In this document: positions 23,688 to 36,318 of the stretch, in pieces | Numbering within the stretch: position 1 is the stretch's first letter | How the letters are laid out: each line of letters begins with the position of its first letter | Source of the DNA: Linyphia triangularis | Lineage: Eukaryota > Arthropoda > Arachnida > Araneae > Linyphiidae | NCBI GenBank assembly: GCA_963978545.1 | Contig: OZ021730.1 | Span: 2,922,701-2,986,700, forward strand | Length of the DNA: 64,000 bases | Direction of reading: 5' to 3' | Made by a program: the position numbers and the translations under genes | The notes under the pieces: generated by a model | What the model saw: the letters and a program-made list of their open reading frames with translations, nothing else | Told to the model about the DNA's origin: nothing | Database searches by the model: none

Positions 23688-25659
23688 CTACGCCCAGTTA
23701 GGATACCCCCGATCTTGCTCCCAAGATGTGAGTCCTCGAGAGGGCGCGCACTGCTGTTATCTAATGTAGCCCGCAACCATTTCAATGAAAGTGCATTAGA
23801 GTCATTCAAATGAAAGTCTATCCATCTCTATCGAGAATACGCAACGTTATTTTCTTTATTATAATGCTTAAAAATTATCATGTGTTAAATTATCTGCTGG
23901 CTTGAAAAAAAATATTTTTAAGCAAATTTTACAAGTTCCGAAACCCCTCACATCCTGTATCCATCATCATACCCACGAACTTGACCAGCTAAAGTACGTT
24001 CCTTAATTATTTATCCAAGACCAATTACTAATAAGAAAATAAGCCAGCGTAAAATATTTATCTTTGCAAATGTCGCTTCCTCCCTGACATCAGTCAACAG
24101 ATCACAAAATATTGTAATTACATCTGAGCTCTTGGAGAAAGCTATTGGGAAGAAAATCAGTTAACATTTTCCCTACAAACTGGATGGCAGTCTGATGGGG
24201 AAAAACAACAATAGTTCAAATTTTTGACACCAGGTGGATGGCGAACTGAAGGAAAAAAAACGTTATTTGAACTTTTCAACACAAGGGAATGGATGCAAGA
24301 TGAAATTAAATTACGATTACTACTCCCAATTGTTCGCCACCCTCCAAGTTTCAACGTGACTGATATTTGCAAACATCCTTGATCGTTCCAGGGCTAAAAC
24401 CCATATTAGGAGCATGTCATACTGCTTTTAAGTGTTATCTTTAGTCACCACTAAAAGGTAAGCTTACGATTTGTGAAATTGCACACTTGGTGATGAAATT
24501 TTATGATTTAATTACAATTAAAACTGAAAAGAATTAACAGTTTTTAGATGAAAATAAAATACGATTACTATCCTAAATAGGAATTTTCACGTTTATTATT
24601 ATTATTATTATTTTAAATAAAAGTAAAAAAAAAAATCATGATAAGCAGTATCATTCTTTCAAAAATTTGAGCTGGGATACATAGTTTAAAAATATATATA
24701 TCTAGTTTTTCACTTTGCGATTTGGCGGGGAAAAAATACTTTTTCGTGTGACGTCAATGCAAAGATGGTGAACCAGTCTAATAACCTGCTAGACTAGGTT
24801 GGGGTGAGGTTCCGTTCACGGATTTTTTACGGTTTCTATGAGTATCTACGTCATGGTTTTTTATGCTTTTTTGGTCACGTGACCTTTGCTTTGATTTCAG
24901 TTAAGTTAAAACTCGATTTTTAATTAATTGAAAGCGTTCAGATAAAAAATAATTTCACCGCTCAAATATATTCTTTGGATAACACTAGAAATTGCAAAAA
25001 ATATTCATTTTCCTCACTTATGCAAGCTTCTTATTGGTTAACACCCTCCGAGATCCATTGTGTGTAATGCAAGCATCCTTGTTGGTTCGTACTCTAAAAC
25101 CCGTTGGAAGTGTGTCATTTTGCTGCTATTGCACCACTAGATGGTGCACTTATAGGAATGCTTATTAACGTTGTTTGCTAATACAATTCTAGGATTTATT
25201 TTACTATTCAAACTAAAAAAATAAAAAATTTTAACCAATCTATCTGATGTGTGTGAACATAAAGAATGTACGTTTCCTTAATATTGGCATCCATAATTTG
25301 TCAACTTATGAAAGGACTAAATTAAGCACAAGACCATTCAAAAAATTTATTATTTTGGTATCCTGGTTCAGATTTTAAATATAATTTAAGAATAATTTAG
25401 TGGTTTGTTTTTTATTTATAGCATTTTTTTTATACTTATGTGTCCAATGTCTTCTACTCCTTAATATTTTATGGAGTGTACATGCTGAAATGTGTTTATA
25501 GATTAAATGTGTTTTGATAATTTTCCGAGAGATGTTAGATTTTAGGGAGGGCATTTGCATTTCATTTGTTACAAGTTATTTAGTTTAGTATTTATTCTCT
25601 TTGTAACTATTTAGGTTCTCTTATCTTTAATTGTTTTAGTGTCATTTGATTTCTGTTAA
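23688..25659. repeat. Repeat R, copy 3, left part
   Basis: Begins at cgcccagttagga, which aligns with about 19980 in copy 2, so the first ~2.2 kb of the unit is absent. It runs to the TTAA where a DNA transposon is inserted. Confidence 0.8.
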
Positions 25660-28290
25660 GAGGGTCCAGCACGTGAAATTTTTTCAAAATATCAATTTGG
25701 AATTTATTATTGTTTATTAAACTTTGAATTCTTCTCTTTAAAATAATGTCTCATTTGTAACTGTACCTTAATTAGAAGTATTTTTAATAATTTTTTGAAG
25801 TAAACACACTCTTCCATTTTCCTTTTACTGAAGTACCCAAACCGACATATTGCCCCGTAGTGTGCTTAGTTTCGATTTTGTATAACAACTGAAGTTGTTC
25901 CTTTACATGCACAATATCCTTCTTTTATATTTGATTCTGGAACGAAGGAAGTAAATCTCTCAACTCAATGAATTTAGTAAATAAAGGTTTATTTTTTAAT
26001 ATCCATGCTATAGAATTTCGCTCATTTTTCAAATTGTTTGCTACTGCATCTAATTACAAATTACTTTCTTTTTTCTTCGTTTAGAATATTTTACTTTTAT
26101 TTTCATATAATTAACGTATTATATATTAAAACGTAAACATGGTTCGTAAAAGAAGTGTATTTAAAAGAAGAATGAATGTTGGAAAGTTGAAATTCACATC
26201 GAGCGTTCCTGTGACTGAAAGTTCATCAAATAAGAAATTAGATAGGAACAGCATTATCTTCGATGAATTAAAAGCCAACATTGATTATGAATCATGCAAT
26301 TTAATAATGGATATTTCTTTATTAGTTAATGCCCTGGAAGAATTTGCAGCTTGCAAGAAGTGTGGTTCCTGCATATCCCTTAGAACATTGAACCGAGCTG
26401 GCATAGCCCAGGAAATAGAGCTGTGGTGCAAATCCTGCGAAGAAAAATTAAAATTCAATTCGTCAAAACTATGTAAATATGCTGAACACCAATTGTACGA
26501 GAACCATATTCGCTTAATCCTTGCTTTACGTTCAATTGGAAAGGGACGGGCAGCAGAAGAAACTTTTTGTGGAGTGATGAATATTTCACCGCCACCAGAA
26601 AAGTTCATACTTTACAAAAAACTGCTACTAAATGCAAGTCAGCAAGTTTGTGAAGCTTCCATGAAAAAAGCAGCAGATGAAGCGATAGCTTTAGAGGGTA
26701 ATTCTCATATTACAGTTTCCCTTGACGGTACCTGGCAGAAAAGGGGGTACCAATCCTTGAATGGTGTTGTCACAGCCACAAGTGTCGACACCGTTAAAGT
26801 ACTCGACAGAGAGGTACTGTCGAAACATTGCAGGTGTCTTTTGAAGTTTAAAAAAAAACCATGAAGTTACGTGTACCGCCAACTATGCTGGGACAAGTGG
26901 TTGCATGGAAGTGAAAGGTCTTTCTACAATATTTAGACGCTCCCAAACATTGTACGATGCATTCTACACTAAGTATCTCGGAGGATACTTAGTATATCTC
27001 TAAGTATCCGGATCTCTAAGTATATCTAGGATATTCAACTATTGCCACATTGAATCCTTATGGCGATATATCAGTTAAAAAATTAGAGTATGTGGGCCAT
27101 GTGCAAAAGCGCATGGGGACACGGCTCTTGGCTTTCAAAAGTAAAAGCGGTGGCAAAAAGTTGGCTGATGGCAAAAGTTTGGGAGGACGTAACCGCCTTA
27201 CTGATGTCATGATCACTCTAATACAGCGGTATTATGGGCTAGCTATTCACCGAAATACTAATAATCTAAAACAGATGAAAACAGCGGTATGGGCCACATT
27301 TTTTCACTTGCTCTCCGCAAATGAAAGCCCGCAACATGGACTGTGTCCAGAAGGAATAAATTTCTGGTGCAAGTTTCGTAAAGCAGAGGCTGATGGAAAT
27401 CCATATGACCATCAAAAACATAAACATCTTCCAGAACCTATAATGATGGCTATCAAGCCTATATTTCGTGACTTGGCAGACCCTATTTTACTTTCCAAGT
27501 ATTTACATGCTAAAAATCCAAACGAGTCTGTAAATAGTGTAATCTGGTCATTTGTACCCAAAAGCGTCTTCGTCGAGTTAGAAACCCTTAATGTAGGAGT
27601 TGAAATAGCCATTTCACAATTTAATATTGGCCATCTTTCAAAATGCCTCATTTTGAGGCAATGTGGCATTACACCAGGCCAAAATTGTATGTCCTGCTTC
27701 GAAACGTTAGATGCCCGTCGTGTGCGAATAGCTGAAAGAAAGCATAAAGCCATGCAAAAACAGGCTCGTTTGGAAAATTATTTGAAAAAAAGAAAATTTA
27801 AAGAATCATTAGCAGCATCTGAGGGTGTAGACAATCCATCCTATGGAGCGGGGTTTTATTAAATTTTCAACTAAGGTATGTAAATCATGTTTTTAAACTT
27901 CAAAGCTGAATTTCTCAAAACGTTGTTTTTTCATGTTTGGGAGCACATAACTTAAAATATATTTAATATAAATGCTTGATATTTTTATACATGTTTCTCC
28001 AATGTATTTAAGTACTTTAACACGAGGAATAAAGGATAAGTAGCATAGTTTTTTTTTTTTTTTTTTTTTAAGTATTTGTGTAAAATTTTAGCAATTTTTT
28101 TTAACATATATTTAAAAGTCAAAATTTTTTTAATATTTAAAAAATAATAAAAACCTTGTGTTAAAGTATTTAAAAGTATCCAAATATTATACTGTGAAAA
28201 TTTCAAGATCATAGAAGAATTGGTTATTTAATGAGATGCCCCCAAAGTTGTTGAATTTAACATGGGCTCCTATGGAGGTGCCGGACCCCC
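25660..28290 (+). mobile_element. DNA transposon with 'Mutator'-type transposase
   Basis: Terminal inverted repeats GAGGGTCCAGCAC (left) and GGGGGTCCGGCAC (inverted right). The same place in copies 1 and 2 of repeat R has no element, which confirms the boundaries. TTAA lies directly left of the element; the right flank is GTTGT, so a TTAA duplication would need mutation. TTAA and a protein of this kind would be compatible with a Kolobok-like superfamily, but I cannot settle the class. Confidence 0.7.
26139..27862 (+). pseudogene. 'Mutator'-domain transposase, broken in the catalytic region
   Basis: Two open parts: 26139-26864 and 27050-27862. The first has a basic start, a zinc-ribbon-like CKKCGSC...WCKSC and VSLDGTWQKRGYQSLNGVV, which carries the first presumed catalytic Asp. 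The second has LEYVGHVQKRMGTRL, LTDVMITLIQRYYGLAI, ESPQHGLCPEG...WC and NESVNSVIW. This order is that of the Mutator-like transposase domain common in invertebrate genomes. Between the parts the frame still shows ANYAGTSGCMEVKG and FYTKYLG. The expected Gly-Asp-Gly-Asp stretch after it is replaced by short AAGTAT-containing reiterations near 26970-27030, giving stops and a frame change. Confidence 0.75.
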
Positions 28291-28474
28291 GTTGTGTTTT
28301 GTTTCTTATTTGGTTTTTTTTTGGAAAAACTAAGCACCACTAACATTATTTTGCTTAGTTTTATATAAAAATAGAATTTCAATATCCATCAATAATGTCT
28401 TTAAGTTGTTTTTTTTTAAAACAATCAACGTCAAGAGATATATGACTTAATGATAAAGCAGCTTTTATCTATAT
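28291..28474. repeat. Repeat R, copy 3, middle piece
   Basis: Resumes after the transposon (ctaagcaccactaacattatt...) and ends with the MITE flank atctatat. It is shorter than copy 2 by an internal deletion. Confidence 0.75.
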
Positions 28475-29212
28475 CAGCGTTCGTCACTAACTTCTAGAGG
28501 CGGGCCGTATGACTTATGTTGGAGATTTTCGCGGGCCGGATACATCAATATATGTATCTTTAATTATTATCGATTTTATCGCAGTTCTGAAAAATGAAAA
28601 AATAAATTGATTTTTTTATCTTAATAAAATTACAATTGATACTTGATTTTTTTTCCCCTCGTATTATTATAGAATAATAACTTTTACTATCTAACTTTTA
28701 TTCATTTTTAATTCAATTGAAAATCTAAAAAAGAAGTGGATCTTTTGTTCCAACGTGTGACAATGGGATTTGATCTAACTTATTCTGCTGTAGTTGATTT
28801 CAATTGTAAGACGATGGTGGTCGAAATCTTTCAGTTTATTTTATGATAGAGTTGATGTCTATCGCAGTATTTGTTGCAACCAATCTTCATAAATTGTTCA
28901 AATGATATTCAGTTAACTCTTTGCGGTCGTACTTCTGGTGGCTGAGAGTAGACATACCGACCGCAAGGAGTTAATATTTATTCTTGATGGAAACTCTCTT
29001 GCTGCAAGCTTCTTCATACAGTTTTTTCGGGCACTAATGGAGAACTCTGTTCTACATAGTAAAAAAATATTATTTTGGACAAATTACATGTATGTAAAAA
29101 CAAATCCATGCTGTGAAATTTGATTTTTTTATCTTCTGAGGGGCCGGAGGGCCGCAGAAAAATCAGCCGCGGGCCACATATGGTACCGTGGTCTACTTAT
29201 TGGCTAAAGCTG
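28475..29212. mobile_element. hAT-like MITE, copy in repeat R copy 3
   Basis: Near-identical to 22294-23034, with the same 8-bp flank atctatat (28467-28474, 29213-29220). The nested TTAA fold-back is at 28917-28970. Sharing one insertion site shows it was duplicated with repeat R. Confidence 0.8.
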
Positions 29213-29425
29213 ATCTATATCATACAGATTATATCGAACGAATATATATTTAGGTTTTATCTAATGACCTATTTCGTTAGAAACGATTTAATTAGTAATA
29301 CAGTAATGAATTTCACAGCAAAAATTTTTGTGTAAAAATTTCTTTAATAAAATAACAGGACTTTTTTTTTTTTTTTTTTTTTTTTTAAATGGCTTTTTAT
29401 ATTTAATTATCGAACGTTATTTATA
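29213..29425. repeat. Repeat R, copy 3, piece left of J2-a
   Basis: Matches copy 2 from 23035. It ends in gttatttata (29416-29425), the target duplication of J2-a. Confidence 0.8.
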
Positions 29426-29452
29426 CTTGTCCGACCAACTCCATTCCATCAG

Positions 29453-29677
29453 ATGTGCAGACTCCCACTCCCCCCCCCCCCTGCTTCCCTTTCTCAGGTG
29501 AATGAGCAACCCACCCCCTCTCTCACTAATCTCCAGAAGGCAATTGAAGAGGCCAACAAAACTGCCAACAGACTAGCTGATCTGATTCAGTGGGTGCAAA
29601 ACTCAAAAATAATAGAGACCTTCGAGGAAATGAAGACATCCTTAATTACTCAATCTAACTTTACTGATAATGAATAA
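29453..29677 (+). pseudogene. J2-a ORF1 C-terminus
   Basis: The last ~75 codons of gag: a proline-rich start, then a helical tail (LTNLQKAIEEANKTANRLAD). J3 ends similarly (TICEAKAIISEFSTLINWAK). Zinc knuckles are lost by 5' truncation. The TAA overlaps the ORF2 ATG by 8 nt (ATGAATAA). Confidence 0.75.
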
Positions 29678-32469
29678 AGTCATCAATTCCTTTTCTACTC
29701 TCATCATAACTGTATGGAACGCCAACAACGTTACAAACAAAATGGAAGAACTTAAAAACTTTCTATTTGAAAATTCTATCGACATATGCTTGGTCACTGA
29801 GACCCATGCCAACCATGCAATTCATACTTGTGATCCCTAACTACCACACATACAGATGTGACAGAATGCACCATAGAGGCGGTGGGTCTGCAATATTCGC
29901 TAAAAGATCTCTTTCCACTTCTCTATACAGATCATGTAACCAGTATGGGATGGAAGAGACAAATATTATCCTTGAGAGTTTTGGAAGATCCACATACATT
30001 TCATGCGTCTACAGCCCTCCAAGTAACAATATCACACAGCAACACCTTGATCACCTCATTCCATCCTCACATCCAACCATCCTTGGAGGAGATCTAAACG
30101 CCAAAAATTCAATTTGGGGATGTAGAACAACTAATAAAAACGGCAAAACCATTGGAAATTTACTTGGCAGGGCTAGCCTGAAAGTCGTTGCGCCACTTCA
30201 ACCAACATATTATCCAGTATTCAGAAACCGCTATCCGGATATCTTGGATATTATTATCACAAACACAAACATTTCCATTAGTGCTGAAGTTTTAAATGAA
30301 CTCTCATCAGACCACATGCCTGTCCTTGCTACCTTAGGTAGGGAAGCACAACGTGCTGAACGCCAAGTTGCTAACACCGATTGGCAACTTTTCAATAATA
30401 TTCTTACCACCTACCACTGCAGAACGTCTACTACCAGGAGTGAAAGTTGTACCTCAATGGCACGGGGAGTAACTACCTGGAGGCAGGACGCTATGGTAGA
30501 GGGTTCGAACAATCAAATTCTCACTGTAACAGACCTAGATGAACGCATCGACTCGCTGTCTATAAAACTGAAGGAAGCTCATGAAGCTGCAACCACTTAC
30601 AAACCCTTCAAACAGAACTATTTGCTCCTTCCAACTAACACCCGAAATATCATTAAATATAGGAACTATATAAGAAAGAAATGGCAGCGTACCTGGGACC
30701 CAAAATTCAAAACGCTAGTTAATGCACTGAACAAAGAAATTAAAGAGCTGACAAGGAAAAGCAGAGAATCCAGATGGAATGAAAAAGTAGTCTCCTTAGC
30801 TGCGGAGGATAACAGCCTCTGGCAGATGTCCAAAGCACTAAGAAAAGACAAGAACATTCACAGACCCCTCCAAATTGAAACTGGACTAGTCTTCACTGAA
30901 TCCGATAAAGCCTCTGCATTTGCGGACTCCTTGGAACTGCAATTCCAAGAAAATGTAGAACCTACAAACGATACCTTCGAAGAGATTATCCGTAGGAGAG
31001 TCAACAACTGGACCGCATCAACACCAGTCCAGGGCTCTATCACCAAGACAGACCCTGAAGAAATTAAAATCATTATAAGAAAACTTAAAATTCACAAGGC
31101 TCCAGGAGGCGATAACATCACAAATCGAATGATTCGGAACGTACCTGAATGCATTATCAACAATATCGTTAGTATATGCAACTCGGCTCTCCACCACGCG
31201 TACTTTCCACAAAAATGGAAAGAAGCAGTAGTCATACTCGTCCTAAAGCCAAACAAAAACCCGACCATGCCTTCAAGTTACAGACCGATCAGTCTCCTAC
31301 CCTGCTTAGCCAAGGTATTCGAGAGGGTTATTCTCAACAGACTGAAACAGTATCTACATCATATCCCTGTTGAACAGCACGTCTTCATGCCTGGCCGCTC
31401 AACGACCCACCAACTTGTCAGAATCCTGGAATTCACAGTAGAAGCATTACACAACAAACAGTCAACTGCACTCCTTATGTTGGATGTTGCGAAAGCATTT
31501 GACCGGGTCTTCCACAAGGGTCTGCTTTTCAAACTAATAAATTTGGGATTCCCACACGATATTATCCATATAATCAAATCCTACCTTAAGGACAGAACAT
31601 TCGAAGTCAGAGTTGGCCGCACTTTGTCAGATCCAAGACGTATAAGGGCGGGCGTTCCACAGGGAAGTATTTTAGGCCCTATCCTCTACATATTTTACAA
31701 CGCCGACTTCCCTGCTTTCAGAGATGATCACAACTCATTGATTGCATATTACGCTGATGACACAGCAATTGCAGTTAAGTCCATTAATCCAGAACATGCT
31801 CTTGAGAAACTGAATGACAAAATACCAGAAATTGAGGAATGGTGCGCCAAGTGGAAGGTGGCAATCAACGCTTCCAAATCTCAAATTCTTGAAATTAAGG
31901 CCAGACGTAAAAGAACTGTAACTAATACAAATGTCTACCTCTTTGGTGAGAAGATTCCTAAAGTAAAATCTGCCAAATACCTTGGACTTACAATCTCAGA
32001 TAACCTAACATGGAAGAAACATATTCAAAATGTAGCAGGTAAAGCTGCGGGTGCTATGAATAAACTCAGACCACTTCTTGGGCGCCGTTCGAAACTTGGA
32101 CTACACCTTAAGAAAAGACTTTACGAAACAACTATAAGACCTCTCTTCTCGTATGCATCACCAGCTTGGGTAACAGCCAACAAAACAGATATTAAACGTC
32201 TACAAACAGCTCAGAATAAGATCCTTAGAGAAATGGTTGGGGCCACCCGCTACATTAGAAATGTCTTGATCCATAAAGACCTAAAAATCGACACTGTTGA
32301 GCAATTCCTTGCAAAACAGAACATTAACTTCTATAAGAAGGCTCAAGGCGAGTCCTCCATAATTAAAGACAATATCTCTTACGAAATTCTATTGGAAGAT
32401 AGGATGCATCGTCCCTTTGCTGCCTTTGCTCTCTCGGATGCTATGCTGACAAAAGCTTTTCAATCCTAG
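29670..32469 (+). pseudogene. J2-a ORF2: endonuclease plus reverse transcriptase
   Basis: Starts MNKVINSFSTLIITVWNANN. A frameshift around 29815-29840 separates the first ~50 codons from the remaining 880-plus, which are open to 32469. The endonuclease (APE type) shows LVTETHA, RMHHRGGGSAIFAKRSL, GGDLNAKN..WGC and SSDHMPVL. RT shows SYRPISLLPCLAKVFERVI, MLDVAKAFDRV, AGVPQGSILGP and YYADDTA, then EIEEWCAKWKVAIN. The C-terminus is HRPFAAFALSDAML. Relative to J3 and J4 there are ~25 extra residues (TSTTRSESCTSMARGV...) between endonuclease and RT, encoded by DNA that resembles part of the element's own 3' UTR. It is the most nearly intact ORF2 in the window. Confidence 0.92.
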
Positions 32470-32852
32470 GTGCACGCACACCTCAGGTTCTTATTATACA
32501 AACTTACTACAAACCGTCTAGTACCTTCTGTGAAAGTTGTATCGTTCTGGTACGAGTAGTAGCCTGGAGACGGAATGTAGTGAGGGAGTGTATGTACTTA
32601 TTTTAGGGATTCATATCCCTATTTTTGCTTTCCATATTTAATCAAGTATTAGACTTTTTTCTAGATTGTCACTCTGACAAAGTTGTTGTCCTGTTCTGTC
32701 GCCGTTCTGTCCTGTTTTATGTTTTTTCTCACTTCTTTTCTATGTTAACCCCGATTATACAAATTAGATAATGCCACTCGGCAACCATCAGATGTAGAGG
32801 TATACAGTCGCTTCGCGACGAACACCTTGCCAAACCTAATATTCAAGTTCAA
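32470..32852 (+). other. J2-a 3' UTR
   Basis: Contains a ~70-bp stretch (about 32515-32586) resembling the extra segment in ORF2, a hairpin AGGGAT-tcat-ATCCCT near 32606, and a hairpin GTCGC-ttc-GCGAC near 32808. Confidence 0.7.
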
Positions 32853-33141
32853 GTTATTTATAAAAAAAAAAATTAACCGGGTTTTTTAATCAAGTAACTA
32901 CAAAGAAATTATAATATAATGGCAATTAGTTTTCGTGAATTTGTGACGAAAAACAAGATTGACATATTTAAAAAATTCTAGTTGAAATTTTGAATCACTG
33001 TGGAACGCTTTTATCAGAGGAAGAAAATGCTTTCCAGCAAACGTTCAACACATTTTTCACCTTATCGACTTTTTTACTCCAAATTTGAAGAGTATGTTGT
33101 TCTTCAATGCAAAAATCCACCTTTTGAGCTTGTATGTGTTC
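32853..33141. repeat. Repeat R, copy 3, right end
   Basis: Continues copy 3 after J2-a and stops in 'gagcttgtatgtgtt', where gag unit G-b begins. Copy 2 continues uninterrupted at this place (23492). Confidence 0.8.
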
Positions 33142-33602
33142 CTTCTTCTACCTCTTCTCTCAAGCAGGTGCAGAAATCTCCCTTTCTACCAAGACCCCTG
33201 CAACTTAAGATGCTAATTAAACCAACGTATGCAGAAGTTGCATCTCAGACAGATTGCCAGTCACCAGCCCTTTTGGACAAGCCAGCTGAAAAAGTATCTT
33301 CTTGTTCAATTGGAGCCACGACTTGCCTCGATTCTCATTCAATTGATGATGCACTGCGAGCTGCTGATACCTTATATCGAACTTTCGATATTGTGGCTTC
33401 GCACTACAAAGACATGGATGATTTCCTTTTCTATGCAAATTTGCTTAAATTCATGGAACCCATCATAACGATAATATACTCATCTGCTATCGGACAAATT
33501 CAAGCTGAAAATTTCCAATTCTGCTTAGCTCCTCCCACCTGCCATTTCCTCACTTCCCATTGGATGCTGAGTAAGCCAGCTTTCTTCTTTTAGTCGATCG
33601 CT
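33142..33602 (+). mobile_element. G-b: 5'-truncated gag-only unit
   Basis: Encodes the gag C-terminal part (SLKQVQKSPFLPRPLQLKM, PTYAEVASQTD). It then runs into the tail cctcccacctgccatttcctc shared with G-c and G-d, ending cttcttttagtcgatcgctg. J3 follows directly. The open frame that continues upstream from 33000 lies in repeat R and is not part of it. Confidence 0.75.
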
Positions 33603-34093
33603 GGGGCACGCAAGTTTAGTCGGATAATCAGAGCAGGACGGACCTACGTCCAGATCGCTCGTCATAATCTTCTTGAATCAACCGGAAAGTTTTATTTCCA
33701 TGAAATTTTTATACTATGCAATGATTGTAATCATCATTCTACATCACCCTTCCTGATTATTTTTAATTTCGGGAGATTATTTAAATTTTTAACATCGTTT
33801 TAACTTTTCACCATCTCATCTGCTGAGCATCAACAATCATCTTTCTGCTGATCCCGGATCCTGCCCGGACTGATCTGGATCGTCCAGCTGAATTCACCCC
33901 TCCTCATTTTAAATTCAACGGTATCCGATAAAGGTGTTGGTCCCAAAGACGCGGCTTCGTTCGTTGTCTAGGACAGGCCCTATCATCCGACTATTTCCTT
34001 TGTAAGAAGGACTAGTTGGATTACTATCTAACCTGGTCCCTCAACTTTATTTCAGGTTCCCCTTCCCCACTTTTTCTTTCTTATTTCAGGTCA

Positions 34094-36318
34094 ATGACTA
34101 CAACCATGGACCTGAAACTAAATCATCTGATGACCAAGTTTGAGAACAAAATAGAACTCTTATTTTCCACAACCATCACCATTCTATTAAATGTTTCTAA
34201 TGTTGTAACCATTAAGGACACAAATGCACATGACATCATCAATAATGGTCTGAGTGAACTACAAAATTTGAAAGACAATTTCTCCCTTAATCGAGACACA
34301 CAATGTACCACTCCTGACAATTTAAATACTGACAGTGACAGCTCTATTCATTCAATAGCTGACACGGACACCTCCATCTTTGATCAGGAAGAGACGAACA
34401 TTACTACACCCAAAACTATCTATAATGAAAGGCATCCTTTAGTGAGCCCCATTAAATACAAGAAATTAACCATTTCTACATCCTCAAATGAACATACAAA
34501 TTGTAAATGTGATTATATTCAAACTAGATCCCATAAATCTAAATGCTCCCATTTCACGATCGATAACAACATCTCCAATACTGGATTGGTGGCGCCATCT
34601 CTCATCGATGAATCAAACTATAATTCCAGTGATCCTAACCCTAGCAAAGAGAAGACCTCTGCATTGGCAACAGCCAATCAGAAACAAGCTCAGGTTAGCT
34701 CCTCCCCCATGATGGAAACTTCTCATCTACTGCTGATCCAACTGTTATGACTCCGTTTAAGCAGGATATTACTATTTCTACTGAAATTAAACCTGCGAAA
34801 TTGATAAAAAACGATCCAATAAACCCGAAAAAGGACACTTTAAACTTTCATCCCGGTACATCTACTGATAAAATGATATATAACACCAACACTGGTGCAC
34901 CTTCTCTGAACATCCAAGATAGTGATATTTTGATTACTAACATGAATCATGATACTAATACCTATCCAGCCTTTACTTATAAGCATGTTCCAATATCTAA
35001 AAAACATGTCAAAACCAATTCTTACCAAATAAAAGAAACAGGAACCGTCAAGAGGGCGGCGGCTCCTGCCTGCAAAGAAACAGGAATTGTCAAGATGGCG
35101 ACAGTTCCTGCCACAGTAATTACGGAACCTGACAACTTGGTGACAGATGTTATCCCCTCCACCTCTGCTGATATCAGTAACTTTAACACCAATAGCTCCC
35201 CTGATGGAGATGGTTTTCATTTGCCCATTACTAAAGCCTGCCGTACCCCCATCTACATTACAGATCAAAAACAATCTTGGACACTAATAAATAAGATCCT
35301 TAGAGATCACCACTTTGTGGGATATCAGGGACAATCTATCACATACCAAAAGGGACCTGCCTTCAAGATCACAGCTGCAAATGACCTGCAGTATAAAAAC
35401 ATCACAAGGCTTCTTGACAGCCTTGAAATAGAATATTATTCCTACCTTACTGATGACCAAAAAACCCTCAAAGTTGTCATCAGGGCGCTGCCTGTTGACA
35501 CAAACCTCCAAGATCTTACGGATGATATTATCCAAAAAGGGTACACTCCTATCAGCGTCACACAGCTCAAAAGGCGTAGAGATGGTCTTTCCACACCCAT
35601 GCCTTTATTTCTGATTCAACTTCCACGCACTGAACACAATCGCAACATCCATAATCTTAAAGATCTTTTAAACCTTAAAATTAAAGTGGAATCATACAAA
35701 GGGCGCGGAGGTGTTACGCAATGTTTCCGATGTCAACAATTCAACCATGCCCAAGCCAGCTGCCACAGAGCCCCCAAGTGTGTGAAGTGTGCAGGGCCTC
35801 ATCTCAGCAACACTTGTACTAAATCCAGAGACACAGATGCCACCTGCATTAACTGCGGGGGAGCCCACCCAGCCAACTTTACCAAATGCAGTGCTAGACC
35901 CAACCCTCCTAATAATCCTGAACGGCAGCGCCCTGTTTTTCCTCAAGAACAAGTCTACTTTCCGCCCCTACCAAACACAACTCACTCCTCTCGAGTATTC
36001 ACCAATTCAAGTCTTCCCACACCCACTAATTACTGGACAACCAGAGCCAACACTGCAGCAAGCGCCATCCCACCTACTCCTGTCTTAACTGTGCCATCAA
36101 CTCCAGTCATCAACTCCTCTCCACCTTTTGAACCCATTTGCACCAGAGAGGATATCCTAACCTTGCAGTCCACTATTTGTGAAGCAAAGGCCATCATCAG
36201 CGAATTTTCAACCCTCATCAACTGGGCTAAATCCTCATCTCTGGTCGAGCTCCTAGCCAACTACAATAGCTCTTTAACTAATTCTCCTCCAGCAACCTTC
36301 AAAGCCAATCATGTATAG
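34094..36318 (+). pseudogene. J3 ORF1 (gag-like), in two overlapping frames
   Basis: The first frame (start taken at the ATG at 34094; in-frame codons exist from 34016) ends at 34750. The second runs 34747-36318; stop and start overlap as ATGA. I read this as a single-base indel in one ORF, but re-initiation is possible. The C-terminal half holds the PRE_C2HC-type domain (VVIRALPVDTNLQDLTDDI ... KVESYKGRGGVTQ) and three zinc knuckles: CFRCQQFNHAQASC, CVKCAGPHLSNTC and CINCGGAHPANFTKC. A proline/threonine-rich linker and a helical tail follow. Confidence 0.85.

Larger units (their letters stand above)
29426..32852 (+). mobile_element. J2-a: Jockey-type element with target-site duplication
   Basis: The 10-bp direct repeat gttatttata (29416-29425 and 32853-32862) brackets the element, and copy 2 of repeat R provides the empty site at about 23220. 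The element is 5'-truncated within ORF1. Its 3' end has no poly-A; it closes with a ttcaagttcaa repeat. Confidence 0.9.

Noticed and set aside
33000..33593. 197-codon ORF as one gene
   Set aside because: Its first ~47 codons are repeat R sequence present without coding sense at 6845 and 23365; only the part from 33142 is gag-derived. The fusion is an insertion joint.
34747..34750. ATGA overlap in J3 ORF1 as a programmed re-initiation site
   Set aside because: J4-b has its ORF1 break at a different place and in the other direction, so independent frameshift mutations explain both better.
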